Source of the DNA: Akebia trifoliata
Taxonomy: Eukaryota; Streptophyta; Magnoliopsida; Ranunculales; Lardizabalaceae
Direction: 5' to 3'
DNA length: 64,000 nucleotides
Assembly (NCBI GenBank): GCA_017979445.1
Contig: CM030710.1
Location: 14,060,248-14,124,247, forward strand
How positions within the stretch are numbered: position 1 is the stretch's first letter; each line of letters begins with the position of its first letter. The position numbers and the translations under genes are program-made. This document shows positions 1 through 11,609 of this stretch, piece after piece. The notes under the pieces are model-generated. The model saw only the letters and a list, made by a program, of their open reading frames with translations, was not told where the DNA came from and searched no databases.

Positions 1-537
1 CTCTTGTTTTTCCAATACTTTCTCGATGTCAGTGTACCATGGCTTTCCGTCAGGGAGTCGAGCAGCGATGTCGACCTGATGGCAATAAGTAGGTTTATCT
101 TTGATTTCGACGGTGATGGGCCTTAGTTCCATGCCTGAAGGCAAATGGATCATCGAAGAAAGAGTAGCCAAAGCGTCAGCGAATCTGTTCTCTTCCCTTA
201 ACAGATGTTGGAACAAGATGGCTTTGAACTTCCTTACTAAATTTAGCAGATACTCGTGATAGGGTTTCAGTTTCACATCCTTAGTTTTCCATTCTTCCAA
301 CGATTGATGTATAACCAAGGCTGAATCTCCAAATACTTCAATTTCTGTGATACCCAGATTCAAAACAGCCTCGAGCCCAGCGATGCACGCTTCATATTCA
401 GCTGTATTATTAGTATTGGAGAAAGTTAGCTTAATAGCGATCAGGATGTGGCATCCTTCAGGAGAGAACAAGACTGCTCCTATTCCAAACCCATTCTGAT
501 TCACCGTTCCATCAAAGTATAACTGCCATACTCTATC
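1..537 (-). pseudogene. H1 pol: second (archaeal-type) RNase H, partial
   Basis: The minus-strand frame upstream of position 537 reads an RNase H fold with the acidic residues expected for catalysis: YFDG near the start, AEYEA, VFGDS and RFADALATLSS. After it comes the linker towards integrase (PDGKPWYTDI region), which runs off the window at base 1. This extra RNase H is the hallmark of the Tat clade. A TGA at 538-540 separates it from the upstream RNase H, so the polyprotein is broken here. N1 (14173-14742) and X (63574-64000) carry close copies. Confidence 0.85.
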
Positions 538-1179
538 TCACGATTCTTCTTCAAGGTTCAGGATATTTTCATCTAGGAATTGATCGATTGGTCTTGTTCC
601 TTCTGCCACTGGGTGATCAGCCAAGTATTCTGCTACCGCTCTTCCCTTGATAGACTTCTGCGTAACATGCGTAATATCGAATTCTGATAACAACAACAAC
701 CAACGTGCAGTTCTACCTGTCAATGCCGACTTCTCGAAGAGATATTTTAGGAGGTCCATCCGAGATAACAGAATGACAGAATGAGAGAGCATGTAGTGCC
801 GAAACCTTTGAGTAGCCCATACTAGTACCAGGCAAGTCTTTTCGAGAGCTGAATACTTTCGTTCATACTCTAACATCTTCTTGCTGATATAGTAGATGGC
901 CCTCTCTTTGTGATTGTCTTTGTCGTACTGTGCCAGCATGCATCCCATAGCTTCTTCCGTGACTGACAAGTAAAGGAGAAGAGGTTCACCTGGGGTAGGT
1001 GGAACCAAAATGGGTGGATTTGAGAGATACTCCTTACCTTGGTCTAAAGCTTTTTGGCATTGCTCATTCCATACTGTCAGCTCGTTCTTCTTGAGAAGCT
1101 TGAATATAGGTTCGCACACATTAGTGAGCTGAGCAATGAATCTGCTAACATACTGAATTCTGCCTAAGAACCCCCGAAT
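538..1179 (-). pseudogene. H1 pol: RT-linked RNase H
   Basis: This is the connection and RNase H domain following RT. Recognisable parts are PTPGEPLLLYLSVTEEAMG, YYISKKMLEYERKYSALEKT and the downstream ITHVTQKSIKGRAVAEYLAD. The family job is removing the RNA template during reverse transcription. A TAG at about 1178-1180 (in the TEK-IRGFLG region) interrupts the frame between RT and this domain, and a TGA at 538-540 ends it. Apart from these the frame is open for 193 codons, so decay is mild. Confidence 0.85.
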
Positions 1180-2409
1180 CTATTTTTCAGTCTTAGGAGG
1201 TATCATTTCTTGTGTAGCTTTGATTTTTCCAGGGTCTACTTCGATCCCTCTTTGACTGACTACGAATCCAAGTAATTTTCCAGAGGTCACTCCGAATACG
1301 CATTTTTGAGGGTTAAGGCGTAACTGGTATTTTTGGATCCTTGTAAGAAATTTTTCTAGTGCAACGACGTGTCCCGATCGTTCTTTAGATTTCACTATCA
1401 TGTCATCCACATAGACCTCGACCTCCTTGTGTATCATGTTGTACAATAAGGTCGTAGCTGCCTTCTGATAGGTAGTCCCAGCGTTCTTCAAACCAAAAGA
1501 CATGACTTTATAGCAAAATATTTCCCATTGTGTGATGAATGACGTCTTTTGCATGTCGCGAGGGTCCATCTTTATCTGGTTGTACCCTGAAAACCCATCC
1601 ATAAACGAAAGCATGGCGTGTCCTGCTGTATTATCGACTAATACATCTATGTGAGGCAATGAAAAACTATCCTTTAGATTGGCCTTATTTAAATCTCTGA
1701 AGTCCACGCACATTCTCACTTTCCCAACTTTTTTGAGAACTGGGACTACATTAACAATCCATTCTGGGTACTCCACCACTTCCAAGAATCCAGCATTGAT
1801 CTGCTTAGTGACCTCTTCTTTAATCTTCAAAGTCCATTCTGGCTTCATACGTAAGAGTTTCTGCTTTACTGGCCGAGCATCGGGATGCAATGGAATCCGA
1901 TATTGAACAATATCCGTACTTACTCCTAGCATGTCCTCATACGACCATACGAATAGGTCCTTGAACTTTCTGAGCAAATCCACTATCCCTTCGCGTTCCT
2001 CGGGAGATAAGGTGACTCCAATTTGAATCTCTTGAGGATTTTCTTTTATCCCAAGATTGACTAATTCTATTTCTTCCATTACAGGTTGAACCCGACGTTC
2101 ATCTTCTTGTTCAAGTAGCTTAATTAATTCGATAGGAGTTTCTTCATCAGAAGATTCGTCTTTCGAAGTCAGATTATCAGTTAAGTCATTATTGCATTCG
2201 GGGTAATCAGAAACTTCTTTTATTTCATTAAAGATAGATGGGGTGACAGGACTTACTGCGGACTTGACAGACTTAACAGGACTAGACTCGACATACAGTA
2301 AATGACTCATTACACGATAATTGGAAAAAGACCTGACTGTAGGTTTGATTACAGACTGTGGGTTTTGAGTACCACTCTTGACTGACACATTTCCTTCTTC
2401 GAGAAACAT
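1180..2409 (-). pseudogene. H1 pol: pro-RT linker and reverse transcriptase
   Basis: A 409-codon open stretch. The first ~150 residues are an acidic, Ser-rich linker (LIKLLEQEDERR region). The RT domain follows, with VCVDFRDLNKA-type fingers (here MCVDFRDLNKANLKDSF), LSFMDGFSGYNQIKM carrying the first catalytic Asp, SFGLKNAGTTYQ, and an intact catalytic YVDDMIVKS box. It copies element RNA to cDNA in the cytoplasmic particle. Upstream of 2409 the linker continues to the insertion point of N1 at 2540 with further stops. The intact YVDD contrasts with N1, where it is mutated. Confidence 0.88.
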
Positions 2410-2535
2410 CTAAGCGATATTGAGTGAATCCACAGTTGTCTATCAATCATTTGCTCCTTCAAGTTCTTCAGATGCTCTGTCTTCTTCCTTGTTAGGCCAA
2501 CTCATTCCAAAGAAAATCTCAAATCCCAGCTGGCG

Positions 2536-2540
2536 GGTAC
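2536..2540. repeat. N1 target-site duplication GGTAC, left copy
   Basis: GGTAC immediately precedes the N1 5' LTR and is repeated exactly at 20046-20050 after the 3' LTR. A 5-bp duplication is the standard integration footprint of LTR retrotransposons. Confidence 0.93.
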
Positions 2541-3309
2541 TGTACACACCCCATTTTTGTACTTGCCTGATTAATTAACTCGTCAACCCGATTGCAATGG
2601 TTCCTAATGATGGATGTTTATTCCAATGCTTTATTTTGTTACTAGATGAGTTTCAAAAATCTGGATGAGGTATCTCGAACTGACAAAACTGTAGAAACCA
2701 CGCCATGCTAGAAAAATATGACCCCAGAAACATAGAAATCATCATCTTGTAGATAAAAAGAAGCTTCACGATAAAAATCACTAATTACCAAAATACCCCT
2801 AACCTTAAAACATCCCTAGAGCCTATGTTACACTTAGGAAAATCCTTTCAAACACATAAAATAACAAATTGGAATCAAATAAATCATTTCGTTAATTTTC
2901 ACAGAATTTGACAAAATTACAAAAATGCCCCTCATAAAGTTCACGACCATTTCACATAAAATTTCATAAATGACACAAACCAATATTTCCATTGAATTCC
3001 TTACGAAAAATCGATTCTAAAACATCCTATAACATAAAAAATCGACTTAAAACGCGAAAAGTCCTCTTCGAAGGTAAAACGATAATTTCACAATTTTTAT
3101 AATTAAAAATTTTGAAATTAATAAATAAAATATTAAATAATTAAAGTGAAACATTAATGAAATTAATTTAAAATTTTGAACTAAAAAAATCGATCAATTA
3201 AGCTCTCAGGCAAAATTATTGAGGGTTGCCAAGATATTTCTTCAAGGACCCCTCCATTTGGGGGTCCAAAGAATTAAATATATAATAGAGGGGGGTTCTC
3301 CAAAAAATT

Positions 3310-3448
3310 AAAGTCAATCAAGAAAGACTAAAGTCAAGGTATTAGAGTCAATCAAGTAAGACTAAAGTCAATCAATTAAGACTAAAGTCAAAATCTTAAA
3401 GTCAATCAATTAAGACTAAAGTCAATCAAATAAGACCAAAAGTCAAAA
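3310..3448 (+). promoter_or_regulatory. Array of W-box motifs in LTR U3
   Basis: Eight copies of AGTCAA, the reverse complement of TTGACT, which fits the WRKY W-box TTGAC(C/T). They alternate with ATCAATTAAGACTAA-like spacers about 185-320 bp upstream of the TATA box. Binding is inferred from the motif only. Confidence 0.5.
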
Positions 3449-3632
3449 TCCTAATAGAGTTCTAATTAAATAATAACTCTATTTAATAGAGTTCTAACTA
3501 AAATATAACTCTACCTAAAATAATTCTAACTAAAATACAACTCTACCTAAAAGAATTCTAACTAAAATACAACTCTAACTAAAAGAATTCTAATTAAACA
3601 CTAATTCTATCTAAATCAACCCTTAAAAAATC

Positions 3633-3641
3633 TATAAATAG
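3633..3641 (+). promoter_or_regulatory. TATA box of N1 5' LTR
   Basis: TATAAATAG, conserved at the same place in the other LTRs of the group (19440-19448, 44502-44510, and on the minus strand 58769-58777 and 49499-49507). Transcription would start about 30 bp downstream, marking the U3/R border. Confidence 0.75.
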
Positions 3642-4231
3642 GGGTCCTCACACCCTATTTTCGTATCAAATCATAAACCCTAAGAGAAGTAGGTCAAAAA
3701 GCCTCCCTAGCCTCCCTCAAACCCTAATTTTGAAGTCCCAACTCCTTACTTAACACCCATACTTCAATTTTAGTTTGAAAAACATGTAGAAGCCCTTCTA
3801 AGACACCCCAAAATCCATAACGAATTCGAAGAATTCAGATTTAAGAAAGAGATACCTTGCCTCGGAGATCAAAAATCAGATCCGGAAACAGAACGAAGCA
3901 AGGAGTACGGTACAAGGAGCAGTTTTTGTCGAATCTGAGGGAACAAGATTTTTGCGTATCAAAGGTAAAATTTCTGTTATTTTTCTATCTAGGTTTTATT
4001 GTTAGCAATGTAATCTTATTTGGGATAAGTAGAGACCGTCATTGGTCGGGCGGGGTTGGTCCCTAACACCTTTCAACCCCGTAATGTGATCCCCAGATTT
4101 AGTTTTTCTTTAGTAGATTAGTTTTTTATCCACTTAGAGTCAGTATTTGGTTCCTAGACCGTAATAACTAGGTGGCGACTCCCAAGCCTCAAGGGTCAAA
4201 AGCAGATCCGCCCACCCTGCGGGTCATTCAG

Positions 4232-4250
4232 TGGCGACTCCACTGGGGAC
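4232..4250 (+). other. Primer-binding site (tRNA-Arg type)
   Basis: TGGCGACTCCACTGGGGAC begins one base after the LTR. It matches the complement of the plant tRNA-Arg(ACG) 3' end as I recall it (CCCCAGCGGAGTCGCCA) except for one position, where a CpG has become CpA. tRNA-Arg priming is the established feature of Ogre elements. Confidence 0.82.
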
Positions 4251-6399
4251 CTTGAGGATCAGACTTGAAAAACCCCAAGTATGGGAGCATTGCCAATGAC
4301 CTAGTTTTTGTTTTTGTTTATTTTATTTAATTTTTAGTTAGTTTCCTTTTATTATTTGTTTATTATTTTTATTTTTGTTAGTACATCATTAATTATTTGA
4401 TTCTACTCGGAGTACTTTGATCTAACATATTAGTCTTTATGATTTAATCAAGGGCCATTCGGAATGATCCTAAATAATGCGATATTTCAAGATGGATGAT
4501 TTTATTGAGGATGGGATACTGATAGTTGGACCATAAATTTTTCAGATGCATGGGTAGATTTGTGTTTTTTTTTTTTTTTTTTTTTTAAAGAATTTTTAGT
4601 GTGTTCTTGATCTGTTGTTCAACTTTTAAAAAAAAAAAATTTTTTTTTGGCAAACCATGTTGTCCATTCACAGCAAGAAGAAAAGAAAAAAAAATTTAAA
4701 AAAAAAAGGTTTCTTTTTAGGTTCTGTCAACAGCACAAGGTGTTGGAATGGTTGGGTGCCCCGAGTAATTACTTTTTTACACCCCATTAACATCAATGAT
4801 GTGCTGGTCTGAGTGGGGTGTTATAAGTAAAATCTGTTGTTTTCTCTCCCCACATCATCTTCTCAAAAGAATGCACCTGGTTTCATCGTTATTAACAGAA
4901 ACTAATTCGGTCTCTCTTTATTCGATCGATTGGAAATCAGTCCAAACCGACTTGAAACTCCATAAATCATCATTTTTCTCTTGACTTAAAGATGAGAATT
5001 GTCCTATCCATTAGAGAAATAAGAATCCATTCGATTTGTTTTAGTCTCTTAGTGAAAATCCGATGTATGGGTTTCGAATCTGAACCATGAACATCGCTGC
5101 GTTTCGATCCAACATGGGAAATATCGTGGTCATTAATAAGGGTGAACGGAAATGTGGCCAAGAGAATGAGTTCCATGAGTGCTTCTGCATCGATTTTGAG
5201 CTCTAACAGAACGGTAATGGCAGACGTTCAATTTTTTTTTGTTTAAAAAAAAAAAAGAAAAAATGATTTTGTTTCGATGTTGAAAATAAGGCAAATTCCT
5301 CACCCCAGCAGAGGCCATCATTTTTTTTGGGGAAATTTATGGTTGTAACCGAGATTTATCGCTGCGAATTGTGCAAGCTTCTACTGCAGTAATCGAGTTC
5401 GATGATCTCATGCGTTGACAATGAAAGGAAGAGGAGAGGATTAAGATATTTGAACTGAAAATTCTATTTTTTTCCTTCCTTATGGGTATTATTTTTCGTT
5501 TTGAACGTCTGTTTAATTCAGTAAATACAAAAAAAAAAAAAACGAGTTTCAATTTATTTCTTTTATCAAATCATCTGAGTAATTCTTCAAAACTTCGAAT
5601 TATTCAATTTGAAAGGATAGAAGGAAGTTAAGGTTTTTGACACAATTGAACATTTAAGATTAATTCTTAAAAATTTGGTCATGACTTGTTTGACGTTCCT
5701 AAAAGGACTTGCTCGGTTCAGACTTGATTTTCAAACCAATTGATTTGAGTCTAATTCGGTGAAATTGATAATTGGATGGGGTAGCTGGCCACTTCATATT
5801 TGATTCGTTTTCATTTTTTTTTTTTTAAATTGTGATTTCACGTGTTATGGAATCTTGCATATATGTTTTCCTGGAGTATTCTCTATGGCTTAGTAGAGAT
5901 TGATTTTGGGGTACGTCGAGGGTTGTTATTAGCACACCAATCCTTACTTGTAATGCACCTATCCATACGAAATAATTTTCAAAAGGATTGGTGTGTTGTA
6001 AGTAAATAATGGGTATACCGATAATGTGTCTCGTTTGTTTTTATCTCAATGGTGGTAGGGGATACAAGTCTCTCTCTCGTATTAAGGATTTTTTTTTTTC
6101 CTGTTCTCTTTTTATATATATTATTTTTATTGTTACATCTACCTATAACAAATCATCCGTATCTGTTATTTGATTGCAAACAAAGAAATTGGCATGACAA
6201 TAATAATAATAATAATGATAAAAGGAGTTTCTTAAAAGAATAAAAAAAATCAATTTGTTTAATTTGTTTATAGGCTTCTTTATTTTTTTTTAGGATTTTC
6301 TTAAAAAAAAAAAGAAAAAAAAGGGGTCATTTGATTTTAAAATTGCCATCCTAACGACTATCCAGTCATCCTCAATTCAATATGCTTTGAAATTCTGAA

Positions 6400-6422
6400 T
6401 TATTTTGGGTCACCCAAAATAA
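6400..6422. other. Near-perfect palindrome in leader
   Basis: TTATTTTGGGT and its exact reverse complement ACCCAAAATAA are separated by one base. The counterpart in E (about 47114-47136) has lost the perfect pairing, so selection for it is doubtful. Confidence 0.6.
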
Positions 6423-6497
6423 CCCTTAATTGGAATACATAAGGGAATAATGCTTGCTTCTAACATTGGTATATGCTTAATGTGCTTATGTGACTGG

Positions 6498-6608
6498 AAT
6501 GGTATTGATCTTAATTAAATATTCATATGATTCGAATGGTGTTGATCTTGATTAAATATTCATATGATTCGAATGGTTTTGGTCTTGATTAAATATTCAT
6601 GCAATCCA
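6498..6608 (+). repeat. 37-bp tandem repeat, 3 copies, in leader
   Basis: Units begin AATGGTRTTGATCTTRATTA and end CATATGATTCG. The same three-unit block occurs in E at about 47236-47345, so it predates the split of the two copies. Confidence 0.75.
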
Positions 6609-6699
6609 ATGTATGATGATATGATCAGGCCCATGGGCCCATTTGTTTGAAAAAAGCCCCGGGCACACCCCCCATGTTTTGCACACACCACATGCACGT

Positions 6700-7400
6700 T
6701 TACTGTTCTACCCACTTACACGTCCCATATAGCCAACGTGGCACTAGTGCGTGGCCCGGTCTCTTCCGAGATGCGACGTCATTCATGAAAATCACAACTC
6801 CAGTCATGTACCTTAAGATATATCAAACTAGGGCATCAGTACTGTCTGATCCGGTGATTCTGAGAGGTATATTGATGCACCTAGGCTGGAGCGACCTAAG
6901 CCTTTGACCTATTGTGAACCACACAGTCACATGTCCCGATTGCCAACATAGTACTAGTACGTGGTCGGTTCCCTCGTGGGATGCCAAATCATTTATGAAA
7001 GCTACAACTCTTGACTCGTACCTATAGGTATATAAAAGATAATCTAAGTATATTAATTTCACTTCTTGGTCAAAACCGGTGTCTAAGCGAGATCTTGCCC
7101 CGCTGTACCCTACTGTACGAGGGGGATAGACTACGTCTATTCTAGATGAGAGGTATTTAAGTGGGCCTTTGCTCAGCATCATGCGCCACCTCTCAACTAG
7201 AGATCAAACTGGCTGTTTTTGACTTCAAAGAAGTGAGTTGATATTTTAGATTATCACCTATACGGTATATCAAACCAAGTCACCACGTATCGAGAGGTAT
7301 ATAGGTGTGCTTGGGCAAGGGTGGCCAGATAAAAATGCATTGCACGTAGTAAGCTTAGAGTCTAGAAACCTTTCCTGTAGGTCACGACTCGAACTTATCG
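6700..7400 (+). repeat. Diverged ~210-bp repeats in leader
   Basis: The stretch starting ACGTCCCATATAGCCAAC (about 6720) recurs in diverged form at about 6930 (CATGTCCCGATTGCCAAC), each followed by an ACTAGTRCGTGG box, a TTCATGAAA/TTTATGAAA box and a TATATCAAA-like tail. A partial third copy follows near 7265. Homologous blocks lie in E (47400-48120) and inverted in Y (54960-55690). Confidence 0.6.
6823..7182 (-). other. Antisense open frame in N1 leader (119 codons)
   Basis: This open frame lies opposite to N1's genes. It reads MLSKGPLKYLSSRID near its start and is shared, with about ten amino-acid differences, by E (47588-47917, minus), and by Y (55137-55478, plus) up to a frameshift. No family is recognised. 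The nucleotide changes between N1 and E are not biased to silent positions, so it may be open by chance and shared by descent. Antisense ORFs are known in Tat-clade elements, but usually near the 3' end. Confidence 0.3.
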
Positions 7401-7854
7401 TGGGTGTTCCTGGGTTGTTTATCGAATGGAACCTTTCGATTGATGAATGTATGTGAATGATGTGAATGATTAGATCAGAGTGAATGATTGTCCTCAAGGA
7501 TCAAAAATGTTATTTTTGAAAATTAAAATGGGTGCACCGACCTAATAAAGAATCCATTCTTTTACATTAATGACCCAATCCATCCCGATCCAACAATCAT
7601 GGTGGGCTGGGCCATTTAAATTGAAATAGAAATCAAATTTTCGGAGAAGAAAAATGGTTTACGAAGGGAAAGTATTTTCCAGAAGAAGTGTTTTCCAGAA
7701 GAAGTGTTATTCTCTAGAAAAAATGTTTTCCAAGAAAAAATATTTTCCAGAAAATATTTTCCATAAGAACAAGATTTTCCAAAAGAAAATAAAAAATTGA
7801 TCTTTTACATGGATCTTGGAAGAGTACTAAGATACTCTTTTATGTCAAACCAGG

Positions 7855-9006
7855 ATGTTAGCCGCTGGCAATAACCCAATCGACCAGTTAGTCAAAACAA
7901 CCGTCATAGGGATGCACCCTGTAGAGAAGATCAATTTTAGGAGATTTATGTTGAGGAGTGCTCTCTACTTCCACGAATTTGAGATAGACTGGAACCTCTT
8001 ACATGCTATGGCTAAGCGATAGAACCCCTATCTTCATATATTCCACATGGGGTATATGCACTTGTGCCCACTCACGAGGATTATTGTGGCATCATGAGGA
8101 TATGCACTTCAGGACCTCTAGTCAGGCCCTCATTGAAGACTGAACATTTCCAAGGAAGAAGCCAAGGCCGTAGTTCATAACGGGAAATTGGACTTAGTAC
8201 CTTTATTGGGCCCGTATCGCTCCCGCAATCATCCTATCAATGTACCACCCGAAGCCTGGCGAGCCACTAGAGACTATCGATTATGCTTAGGAATCCTAGC
8301 CCAATACATACTGACCTCTAATAGTGATGGCCAAACTATCCCTTAGTCCTTCATAGATATAACCTCTCAACTCTCAAGGAAAGCCAACCCGGTACCTCTC
8401 ATCCTAGCTGAAACTTTCTCAGGTTTAGATGTCATAAAAAATGGTGAGCGGGAAAACTTCAAAGGAAGCCCCTACTTACTCTATATGTGACTTTGTGATC
8501 GTCTCAAAATCGTAGATGTTCCCTCAAACCTCAAATATGGGCCAGAACACTTTTCCAAGAGAAACCTATTAGTGCGTCACAACTCAGTCAAAGCTTGGAG
8601 CAAATGGTTAGACTCTCGCCTTGCCTATCATATCGGTTTTAGTTGCCCTTGGTGGATGACTGATCCCCCTGTTCTAGGAACCAAAGGATCCTACTATGTC
8701 CGTCTGATTGGTTTAGAAAAAATATCTTTTTACCATCCTAATCTGATCCCAGAACAGTACGACGTACTTATAGAATTATCTTTACCTCAGCACAAATCTT
8801 TCTTTCCCCCCGAGCCTTTGACTGAAAAGTTAGTACACCTCATTGAGAAAGCTTGGAACAAGCGCACCTTAGGGTATCCAGACAGACCAGCAGAATTCAA
8901 AGAGCCAGTTGTTAGAGTCAAGAGGGTCAAGCATGACCGCAATCCTGATGACCATCAAGACAAAGCCAAGCGTCCATGTAAAAATAGTTCAAGTCAAATT
9001 TGTTGA
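7855..9006 (+). pseudogene. N1 ORF1 (accessory protein upstream of gag), disrupted
   Basis: The start is taken at ATG 7855 because the same Met opens Y's copy (54468) and because homology begins there. The C-terminal 144 codons (8572-9006) are open and read WWMTDPPVLGTKGSYYVRLI and a Lys-rich tail. Upstream the frame is broken: TAG where Y has TGG near 8020, a frameshift near 8050, a deletion of about 27 bp near 8140, TAG near 8345 and TGA for TGG near 8490. Ogre elements have such an ORF1 and its function is unknown. It resembles the plant DUF7745-type retroelement proteins as I recall them. The Lys/Arg-rich end could bind nucleic acid, which is a guess. Confidence 0.72.
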
Positions 9007-9317
9007 AAGATATTTTTAATTAGAACATTTCTTTGTCAATCATTTTCAATAAAGCTATTTTTTTCTTTCAAATAAATATTTATTTCTTCTTTGAATGTTC
9101 GTTGTGTGAATGGATTAATTAATGGATTGGTGCACAAACCTCAATAAAGTGATTCTTTAAAATGTTATCAAGAGGGTAATACTGAAATTGACTAAATCTA
9201 CCTTTGATGGGGTCATATAGGATTATCATTGTGCCCAAACTCAAGCGTCCACCTCCTAGTTGGAGTAGTAAGTCCAGTCGGTTAGAACGAGCCACAGTAC
9301 CAAGTCTACAAGTAGAA

Positions 9318-10662
9318 ATGGCGTCAGAATCTGAGCTCACAGAGATCCGTAAGATCTTGGCAGCCTTTGCCAATGATATCAACAGTATAAAAGGCAAAGT
9401 GGATGTGTTAGAACAGACCTCGAAATCAACAAGTAATCCCCTAGATGACCCAAAGGAAAAAATGGTAGAAGAGAAACGTCCACGTGAAGTCTTCGAACTC
9501 GACGGAGACGAAGAGTATGTTGGCGTTATCTAACATAATGTCTCAATTGGAGTCAACTATGAAGAGTATAAAGGGTATCGATGAAATTGAAGCAGGCATT
9601 GAAGCTCTGAACCGCATCCCTAGGATCCATTTGCTAGAAAAGTTTGTGATGCATGAAATGGACAAGTTCAATGGGACAGGATGTGCAAAAACACATCTTA
9701 AGGTGTATGTTACCAACATGCGCACTATGGGGCTTAGCGATGAACAGATGACGTTATTGTTCCAAAGAAATTTATCAGGATCAGCACTACGTTGGCTAAT
9801 GTCTCAAGATCCAGTTACTGTGGGTACATGGGAGAACATGTCAAAGGCCTTCTGGCATCAGTATAAATACAGTACCGAGATTGAGACTTCAAGAAGGGAT
9901 TTGGAAGCAACTAAACAAAAAAATGGGGAGACATTCACCGATTTCATTGGTCGCTGGAGGGCCAAGGCTACTCAAATGTAGGATAGACCTTCGGAGAAGG
10001 AACAAGTAGCGATTATCCTAAAGAACCTCTCACAAGGATATGCTCAGCACCTAATGGCCCAATATCTTCCTACCTTTGAGTCCTTATTACAAGTCGGAAG
10101 CCAACTCGAGGATGCATTTACCTCTGGGATTTTTTCTAACCCCTCAGATAACAAGCCTAAGAAATCATATGTTCCCAAATCCAATATCAACCATACTTAC
10201 ATCGTCAATACCTCAGTTACCCCAGCTCAACCCCCAACCCGGACTAATAACCAGGTTCACCCAAGTCAACCTCGAACTCTGTGACAGTTTACCAATCTAG
10301 GGATGAGTCTCACTGTAGCGCTTCACAAATTGATGAAAAAAGGGCTTCTTACCCCTATCCAACCCCGACCTTTACCTAATCCCTTGCCAGCTGGACACAA
10401 TTCTAACTTGTTCTGCGAGTTCCATCAAAACCCTGGCCATCACACGGATCGATGTATCACCTTGCACCATGTCATTCAAAACCTTATTGACAACAAAAAG
10501 GTCACAATCCCTAACCTACCAAATGTCACCACTAATCCACTACCTACCTATCAACCTCCACCAACCCTGAACATGGTTTCTCACACCCCATTGCATTCGA
10601 CCCCGTCTCTCTTATCCATCCAATCCAAGTCAAACCGCCTAGTTACCCCCTTGCCGGGATAG
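9318..10662 (+). pseudogene. N1 gag (capsid-nucleocapsid), disrupted
   Basis: The start ATG at 9318 gives MASESELTEIRKILAAFA, matching H1's start. After a frameshift at about 9520 one frame runs to 10662 with TAG at 9979-9981 (TGG in the ancestor) and TGA at 10282-10284. The capsid domain is a plant Retrotrans_gag type (MHEMDKFNGTG to FTDFIGRWRAKA). A CX2HX4HX4C zinc-knuckle variant follows (CEFHQNPGHHTDRC, about 10416-10457). Gag packages the genomic RNA in the cytoplasm. Pro-rich linkers follow. Base changes at the stops are of the C-to-T type. Confidence 0.85.
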
Positions 10663-11609
10663 CTTTCACTGATGAGGTTTTCACTACGAATGATAAACCA
10701 TTTGATCTAACCTCGGATGATACATATTGTTTATCCCCGCCTCGCTACAGTAGTCCTGCATTCACTAGTTACCTGTTGGCTCAAATGAACCTGAAAAGCC
10801 TTGTACCTATGACAGATGAAGATTCATACTTGTTGATTGAAGAGGATGAGCATTTATCCCTCTCCTGTGATGAAGTTAGACATATGACTCGAGGGGGAAG
10901 AGTTTTTAAGCCACAAGAACTCTGTGTTGATAATCCTGCAGCCCTGGCAAGAAAAGAAGGAGAAGATCCCATCAAGGAAAGTATCGAAGAAGATAACTCC
11001 GTGATCAAGTAGTTGAAGAAATCAGAGGCCAATATCTCAGTATGGAGTTTACTCATGGCTTCCACTGCTCATAGGGAGGCTGTTCTCAAAGCACTAAATA
11101 TAGCCCAAGTCTCCCTTGATACTTCTCCATATCAGCTGGCCAGTATAGTAGGGGCAACTTACGTGGAGAATATCCTATCCTTCTCGGACTCAGATCTCCT
11201 AAAAGAAGGGGCAAGTCACACTAAGCCGTTGTACATTACAGTTGACTGTAACGGGATGAGGGTACCTCTGGTTTTGATCAATAATGGGAGTACACTGAAT
11301 TTCTATCCTTTGAAGGCGATTAGTTGTCTCGGGTTTAAGGCTGAAGACCTCAAGCCCACTAATCAAGGCGTTAGGGCCTATGATAACACCAAGAGGGATG
11401 TACTGGGAATTTTGCACCTTCGATTGTCCACAGGCATAGTAGAATTTCTTGTGGAATTTCAGGTCATTGATATCCAGTCTTCTTTCAATTTACTGTTAGG
11501 GAGACCATGGTTACACCAGATCAAAGCCATCCCTTCTACGCTACACAAGAAGGTCAAGTTTATCAAGGATGGGCTAGAATTACTCTTCATGGAGACGCTG
11601 AAATTGTAG
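10663..11609 (+). pseudogene. N1 protease region, active-site Asp lost
   Basis: A linker (TRGGRVFKPQEL) leads to a retropepsin-like domain at 11013-11609. H1 has DNGST at the active site. N1 reads NNGST at about 11280 (GAT to AAT), removing the catalytic Asp. The flap and C-terminal parts (LLLGRPWLHQIKA) are recognisable. A TAG at 11010-11012 interrupts the frame, and a shift near 11570 moves the reading to the frame used by the next feature. Confidence 0.83.

Larger units (their letters stand above)
2541..4230 (+). repeat. N1 5' LTR
   Basis: Starts TGTACACACCCC and ends TCATTCA just before the PBS. It contains an array of AGTCAA boxes (3310-3448), a second short tandem array around 3460-3610, a TATA box at 3633-3641, and a conserved block near its end (AGGTGGCGACTCCCAA) found in all LTRs of this group here. 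A small open frame at 3857-4066 lies inside the LTR and I do not consider it a gene. Confidence 0.93.
4251..7854 (+). other. N1 untranslated leader
   Basis: About 3.6 kb between PBS and ORF1 with no convincing sense gene. It holds A/T homopolymers (4567-4586, 5230-5260), an 11-bp palindrome (6400-6422), a 37-bp tandem repeat (6498-6608), diverged ~210-bp repeats (6700-7400) and a TTTTCCAGAA-rich stretch (7670-7790) just before ORF1. Leaders of E (45131-48700) and Y (54469-58148) are homologous over most of this length. H1's leader is much shorter (24311-25273). Confidence 0.8.

Noticed and set aside
4560..4710. Long T and A runs as poly(A) tails of retroposed genes or SINEs
   Set aside because: They occur at matching places in the leaders of N1, E and Y and have no attached gene or SINE body.
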